DNA of 64,000 nucleotides from Brevibacterium siliguriense. GTDB taxonomy: Bacteria > Actinomycetota > Actinomycetes > Actinomycetales > Brevibacteriaceae. The notes under the pieces were generated by a model that saw only the letters and a program-made list of their open reading frames with translations, did not search any database and was not told the origin of the DNA. The first letter of the stretch is position 1. Each line of letters opens with the position of its first letter. The stretch spans positions 3,958,984 through 4,022,983 of the forward strand of contig NZ_LT629766.1 of NCBI RefSeq assembly GCF_900105315.1. Direction: 5' to 3'. Shown piece after piece: positions 26,362 through 34,868 of the stretch. Both the position numbers and the translations under genes were made by a program.

Positions 26362-28164
26362 TTATTTGGTCTCCCATTCCCAGTAGTTCCAGAACATCGA
26401 CGGATCGAGCGTCGTCGTCGATACGTTAGAGACTTTGTCCCCGTGGATCGTCAGAGACGGGTGCTGGAAGAGCGGCAGCCCGAAGGCATCATCGACGAGC
26501 TGCTTCTCGACGTCTCCGGCCAAAGAAGCCTGCTTGTCCGGGTCGATGGTCACCAACATCTCATCGAGCGTCTTCGTCAGATCCTTGTTGTCGTACCCGC
26601 TGTAGTTGTTCAGCGCGCCCTTGCGGTAGTACGAGTCCGACTCCGTCACCGCCGTCGTGCTTAGCGCCCACCCGAACAGCGAGGCATCGTAGGTTCCATC
26701 GCCGAGGCGGGTCCCCCAGTTGACGTCACCGGCGTCTTCGACCTTGAAACCGGCCTTCTCTGCTGATTCCTTGATCAGCGCGAACAGTTGGGAACGTCTG
26801 GCATTCGTGTTGTCGTAAAGGAAGCGCACGCTCGGCCCCTGGGCACCAGCTTCGTCCAGCAGCTTCTTCGCTCCATCGATGTCGACCTCGTCGTAGTCCG
26901 ATATTCCGGACTCGGCGACGATGTCGTCGTACAGCGGCGAGTCAGGAGCCTGGTTGAACGAATCCCGTACCTCGGCCTCTTCGTTGAGAGGCTTGATGAG
27001 GCGGTCGACGATCTCCTGGCGCGGCAGTGTTTTGAGGAATGCCTGACGAACCTTGAGCGCGGCGTCTTCGTCGCCGCCATAGCTGGCCGGGTCGAAGGGA
27101 CCGTTGTTGTCGAACGTGAGGTCGACATGTTCGAACGTGGCGTCCTCGCCGGGCAGGATCGACACATCCTCGAGCTTCTCAGCGGCGGAGAGGACATCAG
27201 CCGTCGACTGCGGCTGAGTCAGGTCGACCTCCCCGTTCTCGATCGCTTGGACCATGGCCATCGGGTCGCCGTTGTAGCGGATCGTCACAGTGTCGATCTT
27301 GGGTTCGACCGGTCCGGTGTAGTCCTCGTCGCGAGACAGTGTGAGGTACTGCCCCTCTTCGAAGTCGGTGATCTCAAAGGGTCCGTTGTGAACGAGAAGG
27401 TCTTTGTTCTCCGGCATCGAGGTGAAATCGAAACCGGTGTTCCAGAAGTTCGAGATTTTCGACAGGGCAGTCTTGTCGCCGGTTTCGATCGCCTCGAGGA
27501 TCGCGTCCTTGCCCTCCTGCGGGTCTGTGGTGCCCAAAGCATTCTTGGCCACGATGTGTGCAGGCACTCCCGAACCGTAGGCTCCGAGACCGAATTCGGT
27601 CTCCCAGTCGGCGAAAGGCTCCGAGTACGTGAACGTCACTGCTTTGCCGTCCTCGCTGATCTCAGGGAAGTCCTCGATCAGTGGAGCGCCCACCGCCGAG
27701 GAGTCGAAGAAGACCGTGCCGTCGGGATTGTCCTGCAGGGTGCCGTCATCGTCTCGGTTGTCATCGACGGTATTGAAGTGCTGTGACCGTGCCGCCCAGG
27801 TCAGAGCGAGGTCTGCGGCGTCGACCGGAGTTCCGTCCGACCAGTTCGCCTCCTCGCCGAATGTGTACTTGACCTTCAGCGGATCGTCGGAGACCTTCTC
27901 CACTTCACCGAGCGCACCATCGTGGAGTTTGAGGTCATCGTCGTAGTACTTGAAATTGTCATTGCTCATATAGGCGACGATGGTGTTGGCGACGGCGTTG
28001 CCGTCCATCGTCATGTCATTCATCGACCGGAACGCTTCGTTCCATCCGATGTTGAGCACCGACCCATTGCCGCCCGATGAGTCGCCGCCGCCAGGCGGCG
28101 TACATCCGGTCATGACGATCGCCGTAGCAGCGGCAAGGCTTCCAGCGATGAAATGCTTCTTCAC
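26362..28164 (-). CDS. ABC transporter family 5 solute-binding lipoprotein (peptide/nickel type)
   Basis: A 600-residue lipoprotein: the signal peptide ends at the lipobox VMTGC (C21), then a Gly/Ser linker. The body has the family 5 pattern (YTFGEEANWSDGTPVDAADLALTWAAR, then GPFEITDFEEGQYLTLSRDEDY). The frame starts at GTG 28164 with AGAGGA upstream. DppBCDF-type permease genes are not adjacent. The next genes, 72 bp upstream on the same strand, encode an osmolyte importer of another ABC class. It may therefore serve permeases encoded elsewhere. The substrate could be a peptide, nickel chelate or other bulky solute. Confidence 0.88.
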   Translation of the reverse strand: MKKHFIAGSLAAATAIVMTGCTPPGGGDSSGGNGSVLNIGWNEAFRSMNDMTMDGNAVANTIVAYMSNDNFKYYDDDLKLHDGALGEVEKVSDDPLKVKYTFGEEANWSDGTPVDAADLALTWAARSQHFNTVDDNRDDDGTLQDNPDGTVFFDSSAVGAPLIEDFPEISEDGKAVTFTYSEPFADWETEFGLGAYGSGVPAHIVAKNALGTTDPQEGKDAILEAIETGDKTALSKISNFWNTGFDFTSMPENKDLLVHNGPFEITDFEEGQYLTLSRDEDYTGPVEPKIDTVTIRYNGDPMAMVQAIENGEVDLTQPQSTADVLSAAEKLEDVSILPGEDATFEHVDLTFDNNGPFDPASYGGDEDAALKVRQAFLKTLPRQEIVDRLIKPLNEEAEVRDSFNQAPDSPLYDDIVAESGISDYDEVDIDGAKKLLDEAGAQGPSVRFLYDNTNARRSQLFALIKESAEKAGFKVEDAGDVNWGTRLGDGTYDASLFGWALSTTAVTESDSYYRKGALNNYSGYDNKDLTKTLDEMLVTIDPDKQASLAGDVEKQLVDDAFGLPLFQHPSLTIHGDKVSNVSTTTLDPSMFWNYWEWETK

Positions 28165-28236
28165 ATTGTCCTCTGTTTCCTAGTGATCTTCTGTGGGTGG
28201 AGCAGACCTGGTGTGCCGCGGTGTCTGCGGCCGTCC

Positions 28237-28902
28237 TCACATGGCGTTCGTGTTCTGGAGCTGTCTCACTCCGGCCGGAGCGCTGATGCGCAGAAGGAGC
28301 GCGAATGCCTGGTCGACGAGGATGGCGAGTACTGCGACCCAGATGGCACCCGCGACGACTCCCTCCATCCCGTAGGCGACCTGGTTGAGGATGACATCGC
28401 CGAGTCCACCGCTGCCGGCGATCGTGGCGATGGTCGCCGAGCTCACGGTCAGCACAGCGGAGGTGCGGATGCCCGCGATGATCATGGGCAGCCCCAAGGG
28501 CAGTTCGACCTTGAGCAGCACCTGGCCGGGTGACATGCCCATACCGCGAGCAGCGCGAGTGAGGTCACGGTCGATCGAGTCGACGGCTTGGAAGGCGTAG
28601 CTGAGGATCGGCGGGAAGGCGAGCAGGAACAGGGCGATCATCGCGTTGAGCATGCCGATGCCCACGAAGCCGATGAGGATTGCGATAAGCGCGAGACTCG
28701 GCAGGGCACGACCAATGTTGGTCACGCTTACGGCGAGGAACTCGCCGCGGTGGGCGTGGCCGAGCCAGACCCCGATGGGCACACCGAGGACGATGGCCGC
28801 CAACAGCGGGATGAGACTGATGACCAGGTGGTCGCCGGTCTTGGTCAGCAGCAGTCCGACGTTGTCGATCATGAAGGGGAAGGCCCCGAAGATGACGTCC
28901 AT
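28237..28902 (-). CDS. Compatible-solute ABC importer permease (OpuBD/ProW type), second
   Basis: A 221-residue permease with about five to six helices and the BPD_transp_1 EAA-type loop (DLTRAARGMGMSPGQVLLKVELPLGLPMIIAGIRTSAVLTVS split by function). It belongs to the OpuB/OsmW family for glycine betaine, carnitine or choline. It starts on the last base of the preceding permease stop codon (shared base 28902), so the two are coupled. It forms a heterodimer with the product of 28902-29621. Confidence 0.87.
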   Translation of the reverse strand: MDVIFGAFPFMIDNVGLLLTKTGDHLVISLIPLLAAIVLGVPIGVWLGHAHRGEFLAVSVTNIGRALPSLALIAILIGFVGIGMLNAMIALFLLAFPPILSYAFQAVDSIDRDLTRAARGMGMSPGQVLLKVELPLGLPMIIAGIRTSAVLTVSSATIATIAGSGGLGDVILNQVAYGMEGVVAGAIWVAVLAILVDQAFALLLRISAPAGVRQLQNTNAM

Positions 28903-29621
28903 CAGCTCCTCGCTTTCGTCCAGGGAGTCAGCACTCTGCCCAGCAGCACGAGCAGACCGTCGAGCGCGAATGCCAGCAGCACGGCAAGCGCCCCGGCTCC
29001 GACGAACTGGGTGTTGAACGGTGAGGACACCGCTTTGATGATCGGCGATCCCAGACCGTCGTCGACGACGAAGGCCGCGATCGTGGCGATGCTGACCGTG
29101 AGCACCGTGGCTATGCGCAGCCCGGAGATGATCGACGGCAGCGCCAGAGGCAGCTCAACTTTGAGCAGCAGCTGATTGCGGTCGAGCCCCATGCCTGTCG
29201 CGGCTCTGCGAACATCATCGGGGACTCCGGAGAGTCCGACGAGGACGGCCTGGAAGATGATGACGAGGGTGAAGCACACGAGCGCGATCTCGACAGTCAG
29301 CAGGCTCAGTCCGGTGAGAGGCACGAGCAGCTGGAACAGTGCCAGCGGCGGCAGAGTGTAGAGGAAGGTCGCTGCCATACCGATCGGTCCGGCCAGCCAC
29401 TTCTTCCGGTAGGCCAACAATCCGGCGCAGAAGGCGATGACGAACCCGATCGATACGGCGATCGCGACCATGATGATATGGCTGAGCAGCGGGGGCCAGA
29501 ACACCGTCGACCATTGGCTGATGAACCAGTCGGTGCAGAATGCTCCGTTGTTGATCACACAGTCCGAGGCCTGCCCGTAGTCGGGGATGGCGGGATCGCC
29601 GGGTGGGGCGAAGTCGCTCAT
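28902..29621 (-). CDS. Compatible-solute ABC importer permease (OpuBB/OsmY type), first
   Basis: A 239-residue permease with a hydrophilic N-terminus (MSDFAPPGDPAIPDYGQASD) that includes cysteines, then about six helices. The EAA loop is VRRAATGMGLDRNQLLLKVELPLALPSIISGLR. Its close similarity to the second permease shows an old duplication, as is usual for OpuB and OsmVWXY systems. The start overlaps the ATPase stop by 4 bp (ATGA). Confidence 0.87.
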   Translation of the reverse strand: MSDFAPPGDPAIPDYGQASDCVINNGAFCTDWFISQWSTVFWPPLLSHIIMVAIAVSIGFVIAFCAGLLAYRKKWLAGPIGMAATFLYTLPPLALFQLLVPLTGLSLLTVEIALVCFTLVIIFQAVLVGLSGVPDDVRRAATGMGLDRNQLLLKVELPLALPSIISGLRIATVLTVSIATIAAFVVDDGLGSPIIKAVSSPFNTQFVGAGALAVLLAFALDGLLVLLGRVLTPWTKARS

Positions 29622-30637
29622 GCTCTCACGCCTTCCCGGTCCTCTCCGGCGGCCGGCGGTGCGATGAGATCGTGCAGGCTCACCTCGCCGAGGCGGCTGC
29701 CGCCAGTGTGGACAATGGCCCCTTCCGCTCGAGCGGCGGAGACGACGGACAGTGCTTCGCGCAGAGTCATCGTGGCCTCGACGTCGGGCCAGCCTGCCGT
29801 GGTGGTGCGGGCATCCTCGGGGCTGGTCGTCCCCGCAGTGACGATCTCGCCGACGGTCGTCAGCGCCAGGCGTTTGAGCCCGCGCTCGGTTCCGAGGAAT
29901 TCGGCGACGAAGTCATCGGCCGGATTCGACAGCACCTCGGCGGGCGCACCGAACTGGGCGAGCTTGCCGCCGGGTTTGAGGATGGCGATCCGGTCGGCCA
30001 TCTTGATCGCCTCATCGATGTCGTGAGTGACGAACAGCGTCGTCTTGCCCACGGCCCGGTGGATGGCGAGGAATTCGTCCTGGACTGCGACTCGGGTGAT
30101 CGGGTCGAGGGCACCGAAGGGTTCGTCCATGAGCATCACCGGCGGGTCGGCGGCGAGCGCCCGGGCGATGCCCACACGCTGCTGCTGTCCACCGGAGAGC
30201 TGAGCCGGGTAGCGCGGCAACCAGGTCTCGACCGGGCTGAGGCCGACGAGCTCGAGCAGTTCGGCTGTGCGGGTGCGAATCCGCTGCTTGTCCCAGCCGA
30301 GGATCGCGGGGACGGTGGCGATGTTGTCGGCGACCGTGTAATGCGGGAAGAGCCCGGACTGCTGGATCGCGTAGCCGATAGTCCGCCGCAGTTCGATGAC
30401 CGACTGGTCGGTGATCGAGCGGTCGCCGATGCGGATATCGCCGCTGGTGAGGTCGACGAGCCTGTTGACCAGTTGCAGGGCTGTGGTCTTTCCCCCGCCG
30501 GAGGGTCCGACGAGGCAGACGAGTTCGCCGGCTGCGACTTCGAGGTCGAGGGCGTCGAGGGCGGGCGCTGCCGCGCCCGGGTAGGTCTTCGTGGCTCGGT
30601 CGAAGGTGATCGAGGAGCCTGTTGAGTGCTGAGTCAT
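29618..30637 (-). CDS. Compatible-solute ABC importer ATPase (OpuBA/ProV type)
   Basis: A 339-residue ATPase. Walker A is GPSGGGKTT, the Q-loop is AIQQSGLFPH, the signature is LSGGQQQRVG, Walker B is VMLMDEPFGALDP and the switch is VTHDIDEAIKMAD. The last 80 residues resemble a single degenerate CBS module (ATMTLREALSVVSAARAEGAIV), which in OpuA senses ionic strength. A full CBS tandem is not present, so sensing may be altered. The gene lies 1 bp after the binding-protein stop. Confidence 0.88.
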   Translation of the reverse strand: MTQHSTGSSITFDRATKTYPGAAAPALDALDLEVAAGELVCLVGPSGGGKTTALQLVNRLVDLTSGDIRIGDRSITDQSVIELRRTIGYAIQQSGLFPHYTVADNIATVPAILGWDKQRIRTRTAELLELVGLSPVETWLPRYPAQLSGGQQQRVGIARALAADPPVMLMDEPFGALDPITRVAVQDEFLAIHRAVGKTTLFVTHDIDEAIKMADRIAILKPGGKLAQFGAPAEVLSNPADDFVAEFLGTERGLKRLALTTVGEIVTAGTTSPEDARTTTAGWPDVEATMTLREALSVVSAARAEGAIVHTGGSRLGEVSLHDLIAPPAAGEDREGVRA

Positions 30638-30638
30638 T

Positions 30639-31607
30639 TCACATCAATCCGTTCTCATCGAGGAACATCTTCGCCACATGTGCCGGGTCGAGCCGGTTGA
30701 TGGCGGAGGCCTCGTTCATCGCCTGGATCGCTTCCAGGGTGAGCAGTGACTGCAGTTCGTCGAGGAACTCCGACGCATCGTCATCGAGTTCGGCGAAGGC
30801 ATCGTCCCGGATGAGGGGGACGACGTTCTGGAAGCCGAAGAGCTTCTTGTCGTCATCGAGGACGACAAGATCGCTGCGCAGCAGCTGCGGGTCGGTGGTG
30901 AAGACATCCGCCGCGTCGATCTCGCCGCGTTCGATGGCTTGGTAGTTCAGTCCGATGCTCAGTGTCTTGAGCTTCATGTTGTCCAGACCGTAGGTGTCGA
31001 CGATTCCCTCATACCCCTGTGCGCCGGTGACGTTGTCGGGATAGGTCGAGTATGTGAAGTCGCCGATTCCCTTGAGGTCCGACATGGTCGTCAGATCATG
31101 CTCATTGGCGAATTCCTTGCGCACGGCGACGGCGTTCTTGTTCTCGAACGGCGTCGCCCGCAGCATCGTCACGTTGTTGTCCTCCGCCCAGGTCTGCGCG
31201 AGGTCGTAGGTCTCTTGCGCGGAGTCCATGAGCTTCTCTTCACCCATGAAGGTCACCAGCATGACGCCCGTGTATTCCGGGTAAAGGTCGATCTGGCCTG
31301 ACAGCAGGGCTGTGTTGATGATGTCGCTGGAGCCGACGTTCGTCTTCAGATCGACGGTGTAGCCGAGGTTCCGCAGACCTTGAGCGTAGAGTTCACCGGT
31401 GATCCAGCTTTCGGCGAAGCCTTTGGAGCCAACGGTGATCGACCGCGTGCTCTTTTTCGCCGCGGACTGGTCACCATCCTGGCTGCTGCTGCATCCGCTC
31501 AGCGTGGCTCCGGCGGCGCCGATCGCTCCCAGGCTCAGCAGGCCTCTGCCGAGTCCGGTGAGCGCTTGGCGTCTGTTGTACTGTCCGATTTGTCCGAATT
31601 TGGCCAT
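30639..31607 (-). CDS. Glycine betaine/choline-type binding lipoprotein (OsmF/OpuBC type)
   Basis: A 322-residue protein. The signal peptide has a twin-arginine motif (NRRQALTG, R12-R13) and a lipobox (LSGC, C39), so it is probably a Tat-exported lipoprotein. The body matches the OpuAC family: SITVGSKGFAESWITGELYAQGL, VGSSDIINTALLSGQIDLYPEYTG, then SDLKGIGDFTYSTYP. The YPEYTG loop is typical for quaternary-amine binding proteins. It lies 6 bp after the CocE-type esterase gene, suggesting co-expression. The ligand within this family cannot be told from sequence. Confidence 0.88.
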   Translation of the reverse strand: MAKFGQIGQYNRRQALTGLGRGLLSLGAIGAAGATLSGCSSSQDGDQSAAKKSTRSITVGSKGFAESWITGELYAQGLRNLGYTVDLKTNVGSSDIINTALLSGQIDLYPEYTGVMLVTFMGEEKLMDSAQETYDLAQTWAEDNNVTMLRATPFENKNAVAVRKEFANEHDLTTMSDLKGIGDFTYSTYPDNVTGAQGYEGIVDTYGLDNMKLKTLSIGLNYQAIERGEIDAADVFTTDPQLLRSDLVVLDDDKKLFGFQNVVPLIRDDAFAELDDDASEFLDELQSLLTLEAIQAMNEASAINRLDPAHVAKMFLDENGLM

Positions 31608-31613
31608 CCCGCC

Positions 31614-33776
31614 TCAGTTCAGGTGGCGAGGAATGCTCGCCGAGGTGGTTCGAGTGTGGAATCGCTGTCCGTCGAGGTAAGCGACGAGTTCGTTGGTGAC
31701 GAGGAAGTTGTCCTCATCACCGCGCATCGTCGACCGGGAGCGCAGTTCGACGTCCCATCCCGCATCGGCTGATGCGGTCGCGGCGGCCTGCGCGTGGTTC
31801 GCACCGATTTCGAGGGCCGGGCGTCGGTAGATGATCGTTCTTTCACACGTCGCCACAGGAGACAGTGCATCGGTCTCACTGCGTGAGTAGGAGTCGCGTT
31901 CATTCGTGTAGTAGAAGAGGCCGTCGCTGAGGTCGGTCTGCCAATCCTCGGTCACCGTCGTCACCGTGGCGCTGCGGCCGACGAGATCCCAGTCGAGCTC
32001 ACGCGTCATCGGGGCACCGTCGGCGTCAATGACCGACACCGGTGGGGTCGGCGGGGTGCCCAGCTGTGCGGTCACCTCGGCGGAGATGCGGGCGTCGTCG
32101 TCCTCGGACGTGACAGTGCGGATGGGCAGTGTCAGCTCAGGGGTGGAGTCGACGGTGATGAGTGTGGTCTCCGGTGAGGGCCAGAGGTTGGGCCAGAAGC
32201 TCGCGGAGATGCTCAGGCGCAGCCGATGCCCGGGGGCGAACCGGTGTGCCGTGGCCAGCAGCGGGAAATCGACGTCGACGGGAGTTCCCGGCGTGAGCGC
32301 CTCGGGGTGTTCATGGCTCGAATGATGGGTGAGGTTGAACAGTCCGAGCGTCACGAGGCGTGAGCTGCCGTCAGGAGCGACATCGCACAGACGTGCTGCG
32401 ATGACTCCTCGATCGTGATCGGAGGTGAGCGTCGCTCGCACGGTCGGTGTGCCGACGATCTCCAGACCGTTCTCGAGAGTCCAGTCGCAGGTGTAGGACC
32501 GGGCATCGTCGGCGGCCTGGTCTCCCGCCATCCCGGCGGCTTCGCCGAACTGCAGCCAGCTTTCTCCCTGGAAGCCCAACAGCGCAGTGGAATCGAGCGG
32601 AGCTAGGTCGGAGATGTGCGCCTCATCGGCGGGCATCACCGTGTCCGTGATCTGCGGGCTCGGCCAGGTCGCCTCGGCGATCCATCGTCCGGGGCGGTGC
32701 TCACGGTCGGAGTAGATGGGGGTGCTGTCGGGAACATAGGCGCGCAGCTGCGGCTGTTCGTCAACACCGTTGTCGATCCCGCTCATCCACTTGTCCCACC
32801 ACCGGAGGGCTTCGGAGATGAAGTCGATGCCGGGGCCAGGAGCGGCCTGGTGGGGATAGTTATGCGCCCAGGGGCCCAGCAGAGCATGAACTGCCGGGGA
32901 ATCGGGGTCGGTGCTCCGGCGACGATTCGCGTTGTCCATGAGGCGGAAGAGGGTGGTCCGGTATTCGTCGAGCAGTCCGCCGACGGCCAGCACGGGGACC
33001 TCGATGGCGTCCGGTGTCTCGCACACGGAAGCGTGTTTCCAGTAGTCGTCGCGCCGCTGGTGTCCGAGCCAGTCCTCGATGTTCACCGGGGCTTCGTCGA
33101 TACGCCGCCTCCAGTCGTCTTTCCAGCCGTCACCCATGATCGCGGGGTCCTGTGGGCGAGCGTTGTAGGCCCACATCGTCGAGGCCCAGGAGAGCATCTG
33201 GTCACCGACGATGGTTCCGCCGTTGTAGTGGACGTCGTCGGCATAGCGGTCGTCGGTGGAGCAGATGGTGATGACGGCGGCGAGTTCCGGTGGCTGCAGG
33301 GCAGCAAGCTGCAGGCCGTTGAATCCGCCCCACGACTTGCCGATGACGCCGACCTTGCCGCTGCACCAGTCTTGCGCGGCGATCCACTTGAGCACCTGCA
33401 GTCCGTCGTCGAGTTCTGTTGCCGAGTACTCATCGGTCATGACACCGGTCGAGTCTCCGCAGCCGCGAAGATCGACACGGACACTGGCATAGCCAGCGCG
33501 GGCGAACTCAGGGTGGATCGTGTCATCGCGACCGGCGGTCATGTCGTTCTTGCGGTAGGGAATGTACTCAAGAACAGCGGGAACCGCTTCGTCACCGAGA
33601 TCTTCCGGCAACCAGACCCGAGCCGCGAGTTCGACCCCATCGCTCAGGGGGATGCGAGTGTGTTTGATGATGCGCACCGGTCGGGGATCGTTGCGGTAAC
33701 GGTCGGCCGGGGCCGGTGAAGAAGTGGGGGTGCCGTCGGGAAGTGCGGAGTTCTCAGTATTCGATGACATGGGCAT
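31614..33776 (-). CDS. CocE/NonD-family serine hydrolase (X-Pro dipeptidyl-peptidase S15 type)
   Basis: A 720-residue hydrolase. Residues about 40-380 are the alpha/beta hydrolase core with RVDLRGCGDSTG, nucleophile S148 in IGKSWGGFNG, and probable Asp and His in VGGLLDEYR and LLGPWAHNYP. Residues about 440-590 form the jelly-roll C-terminal domain of the CocE group (GHRLRLSISASFWPNLWP). The last 120 residues are an extension. No signal peptide. It leads the operon for a quaternary-amine importer, so an ester or amide of such a solute is a possible substrate (inference). ATG 33776 and ATG 33770 are both possible starts. Confidence 0.85.
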   Translation of the reverse strand: MPMSSNTENSALPDGTPTSSPAPADRYRNDPRPVRIIKHTRIPLSDGVELAARVWLPEDLGDEAVPAVLEYIPYRKNDMTAGRDDTIHPEFARAGYASVRVDLRGCGDSTGVMTDEYSATELDDGLQVLKWIAAQDWCSGKVGVIGKSWGGFNGLQLAALQPPELAAVITICSTDDRYADDVHYNGGTIVGDQMLSWASTMWAYNARPQDPAIMGDGWKDDWRRRIDEAPVNIEDWLGHQRRDDYWKHASVCETPDAIEVPVLAVGGLLDEYRTTLFRLMDNANRRRSTDPDSPAVHALLGPWAHNYPHQAAPGPGIDFISEALRWWDKWMSGIDNGVDEQPQLRAYVPDSTPIYSDREHRPGRWIAEATWPSPQITDTVMPADEAHISDLAPLDSTALLGFQGESWLQFGEAAGMAGDQAADDARSYTCDWTLENGLEIVGTPTVRATLTSDHDRGVIAARLCDVAPDGSSRLVTLGLFNLTHHSSHEHPEALTPGTPVDVDFPLLATAHRFAPGHRLRLSISASFWPNLWPSPETTLITVDSTPELTLPIRTVTSEDDDARISAEVTAQLGTPPTPPVSVIDADGAPMTRELDWDLVGRSATVTTVTEDWQTDLSDGLFYYTNERDSYSRSETDALSPVATCERTIIYRRPALEIGANHAQAAATASADAGWDVELRSRSTMRGDEDNFLVTNELVAYLDGQRFHTRTTSASIPRHLN

Positions 33777-33930
33777 CTACACTAACAAAGCACCTGCATG
33801 GCCATTCAGTTACCCCGTCATCTGAGATCTCAATGCAGGTGAGACGTGCGGCTCCTTGAGATCGCCGCCCCCACCCGCGGCTATTATTGGGACCATCACC
33901 ATGTGACCTGACAGAGGAAGTAGGACTGCC

Positions 33931-34854
33931 ATGGCCAAGCTGACGAAGATGGTATCGGCCATCGGTTCTCTCAAGGACCTCAACTCCGCCCGCGCCGAGT
34001 TCGATGACACGTCGAAGACCATTCCTGCCGAGACGGCTTTCCCACCCGCGGACATCCGCCCAGATGCGGACGATTCCCGCACCCTCATGCTTCGGGTGAC
34101 GAACCCCGCAAACCTCGCCGAGGCAGCCCCACAGTCACCGAGCCAAGGTGACACGTTCGCTGTCATTCATGTTCCTGCCGCCGTCGAATTCGCCGCCGTT
34201 CTCGTGTTCAATCCGTCGACGCAGGTCGAATCGGGTCAGACGTTCGGCACGATCGCCGATGACGGTGGATGGCCGGTCGTCGTGGCCATGGCCGAGGAGT
34301 TCCTCGGTATCCGCATCGATCACATTGCACAGCTGGAATCGGAAGCGCTGGATCGAGTCATCGACGAGCTCGGCGGTCTGCAGGTCTATAGCCGCGCTGC
34401 GTTCAACGCCGGCGGCACCGGCTTCGTCGAGGGGACGAACAATCTCGACGGCGCAACATCGTCGATCTTCACTGCGGTGGATCCGGTCGATGATGCCGGC
34501 CAGACACGGACCCGCAACCAGCGTGCGGTCATGCGTGCGCTCGTTCAGGGACTCAAGTCAGGCGGGCTGGTCAAAGATCCGAACAAGGGCGCCGCCGTGC
34601 TCGGCCATTTCGCGTCGGGCATTCAGCACAATGCAGAGCTGTCTACGGGTGAACTCGTCAAGATCGCCAATGGCCTCCGCACCCTGCAGACGGACGACAT
34701 CGCGGTCGTCACCGTACCAACGAACTCTCGCCGCGAAGACGACGGCACAGTCATCATCGACTTCGACCCCGAGGCGGTTCGGGCGCTCAAGAACGCTTTG
34801 ACCAGCAACGACCTTGCAGATTTCTTCCGCTATCTCGTCTCCCTCGGGTACTGA
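33931..34854 (+). CDS. LCP (LytR-CpsA-Psr)-like protein without membrane anchor, degenerate
   Basis: A 307-residue protein. The middle and C-terminal parts follow the LCP fold order: DTFAVIHVP, GIRIDHIAQLESEALDRVIDELGGLQVYSRAAF, LDGATSS and QTRTRNQRAVMRALVQGLKSGG (compare the LCP pattern INHY...F..LVD.LGGV.V, LDG..AL.Y.R, R..RQQ.VL.AL). It lacks the N-terminal TM helix, and the RDT region that helps hold the pyrophosphate is replaced by FNPSTQV. LCP enzymes attach wall teichoic acid or capsule to peptidoglycan outside the cell; this one appears cytoplasmic and probably inactive. It borders the glycopolymer locus. Start ATG 33931 has GAGGAAG upstream. Confidence 0.6.
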   Translation: MAKLTKMVSAIGSLKDLNSARAEFDDTSKTIPAETAFPPADIRPDADDSRTLMLRVTNPANLAEAAPQSPSQGDTFAVIHVPAAVEFAAVLVFNPSTQVESGQTFGTIADDGGWPVVVAMAEEFLGIRIDHIAQLESEALDRVIDELGGLQVYSRAAFNAGGTGFVEGTNNLDGATSSIFTAVDPVDDAGQTRTRNQRAVMRALVQGLKSGGLVKDPNKGAAVLGHFASGIQHNAELSTGELVKIANGLRTLQTDDIAVVTVPTNSRREDDGTVIIDFDPEAVRALKNALTSNDLADFFRYLVSLGY

Positions 34855-34868
34855 GAGAACACGTCGAT

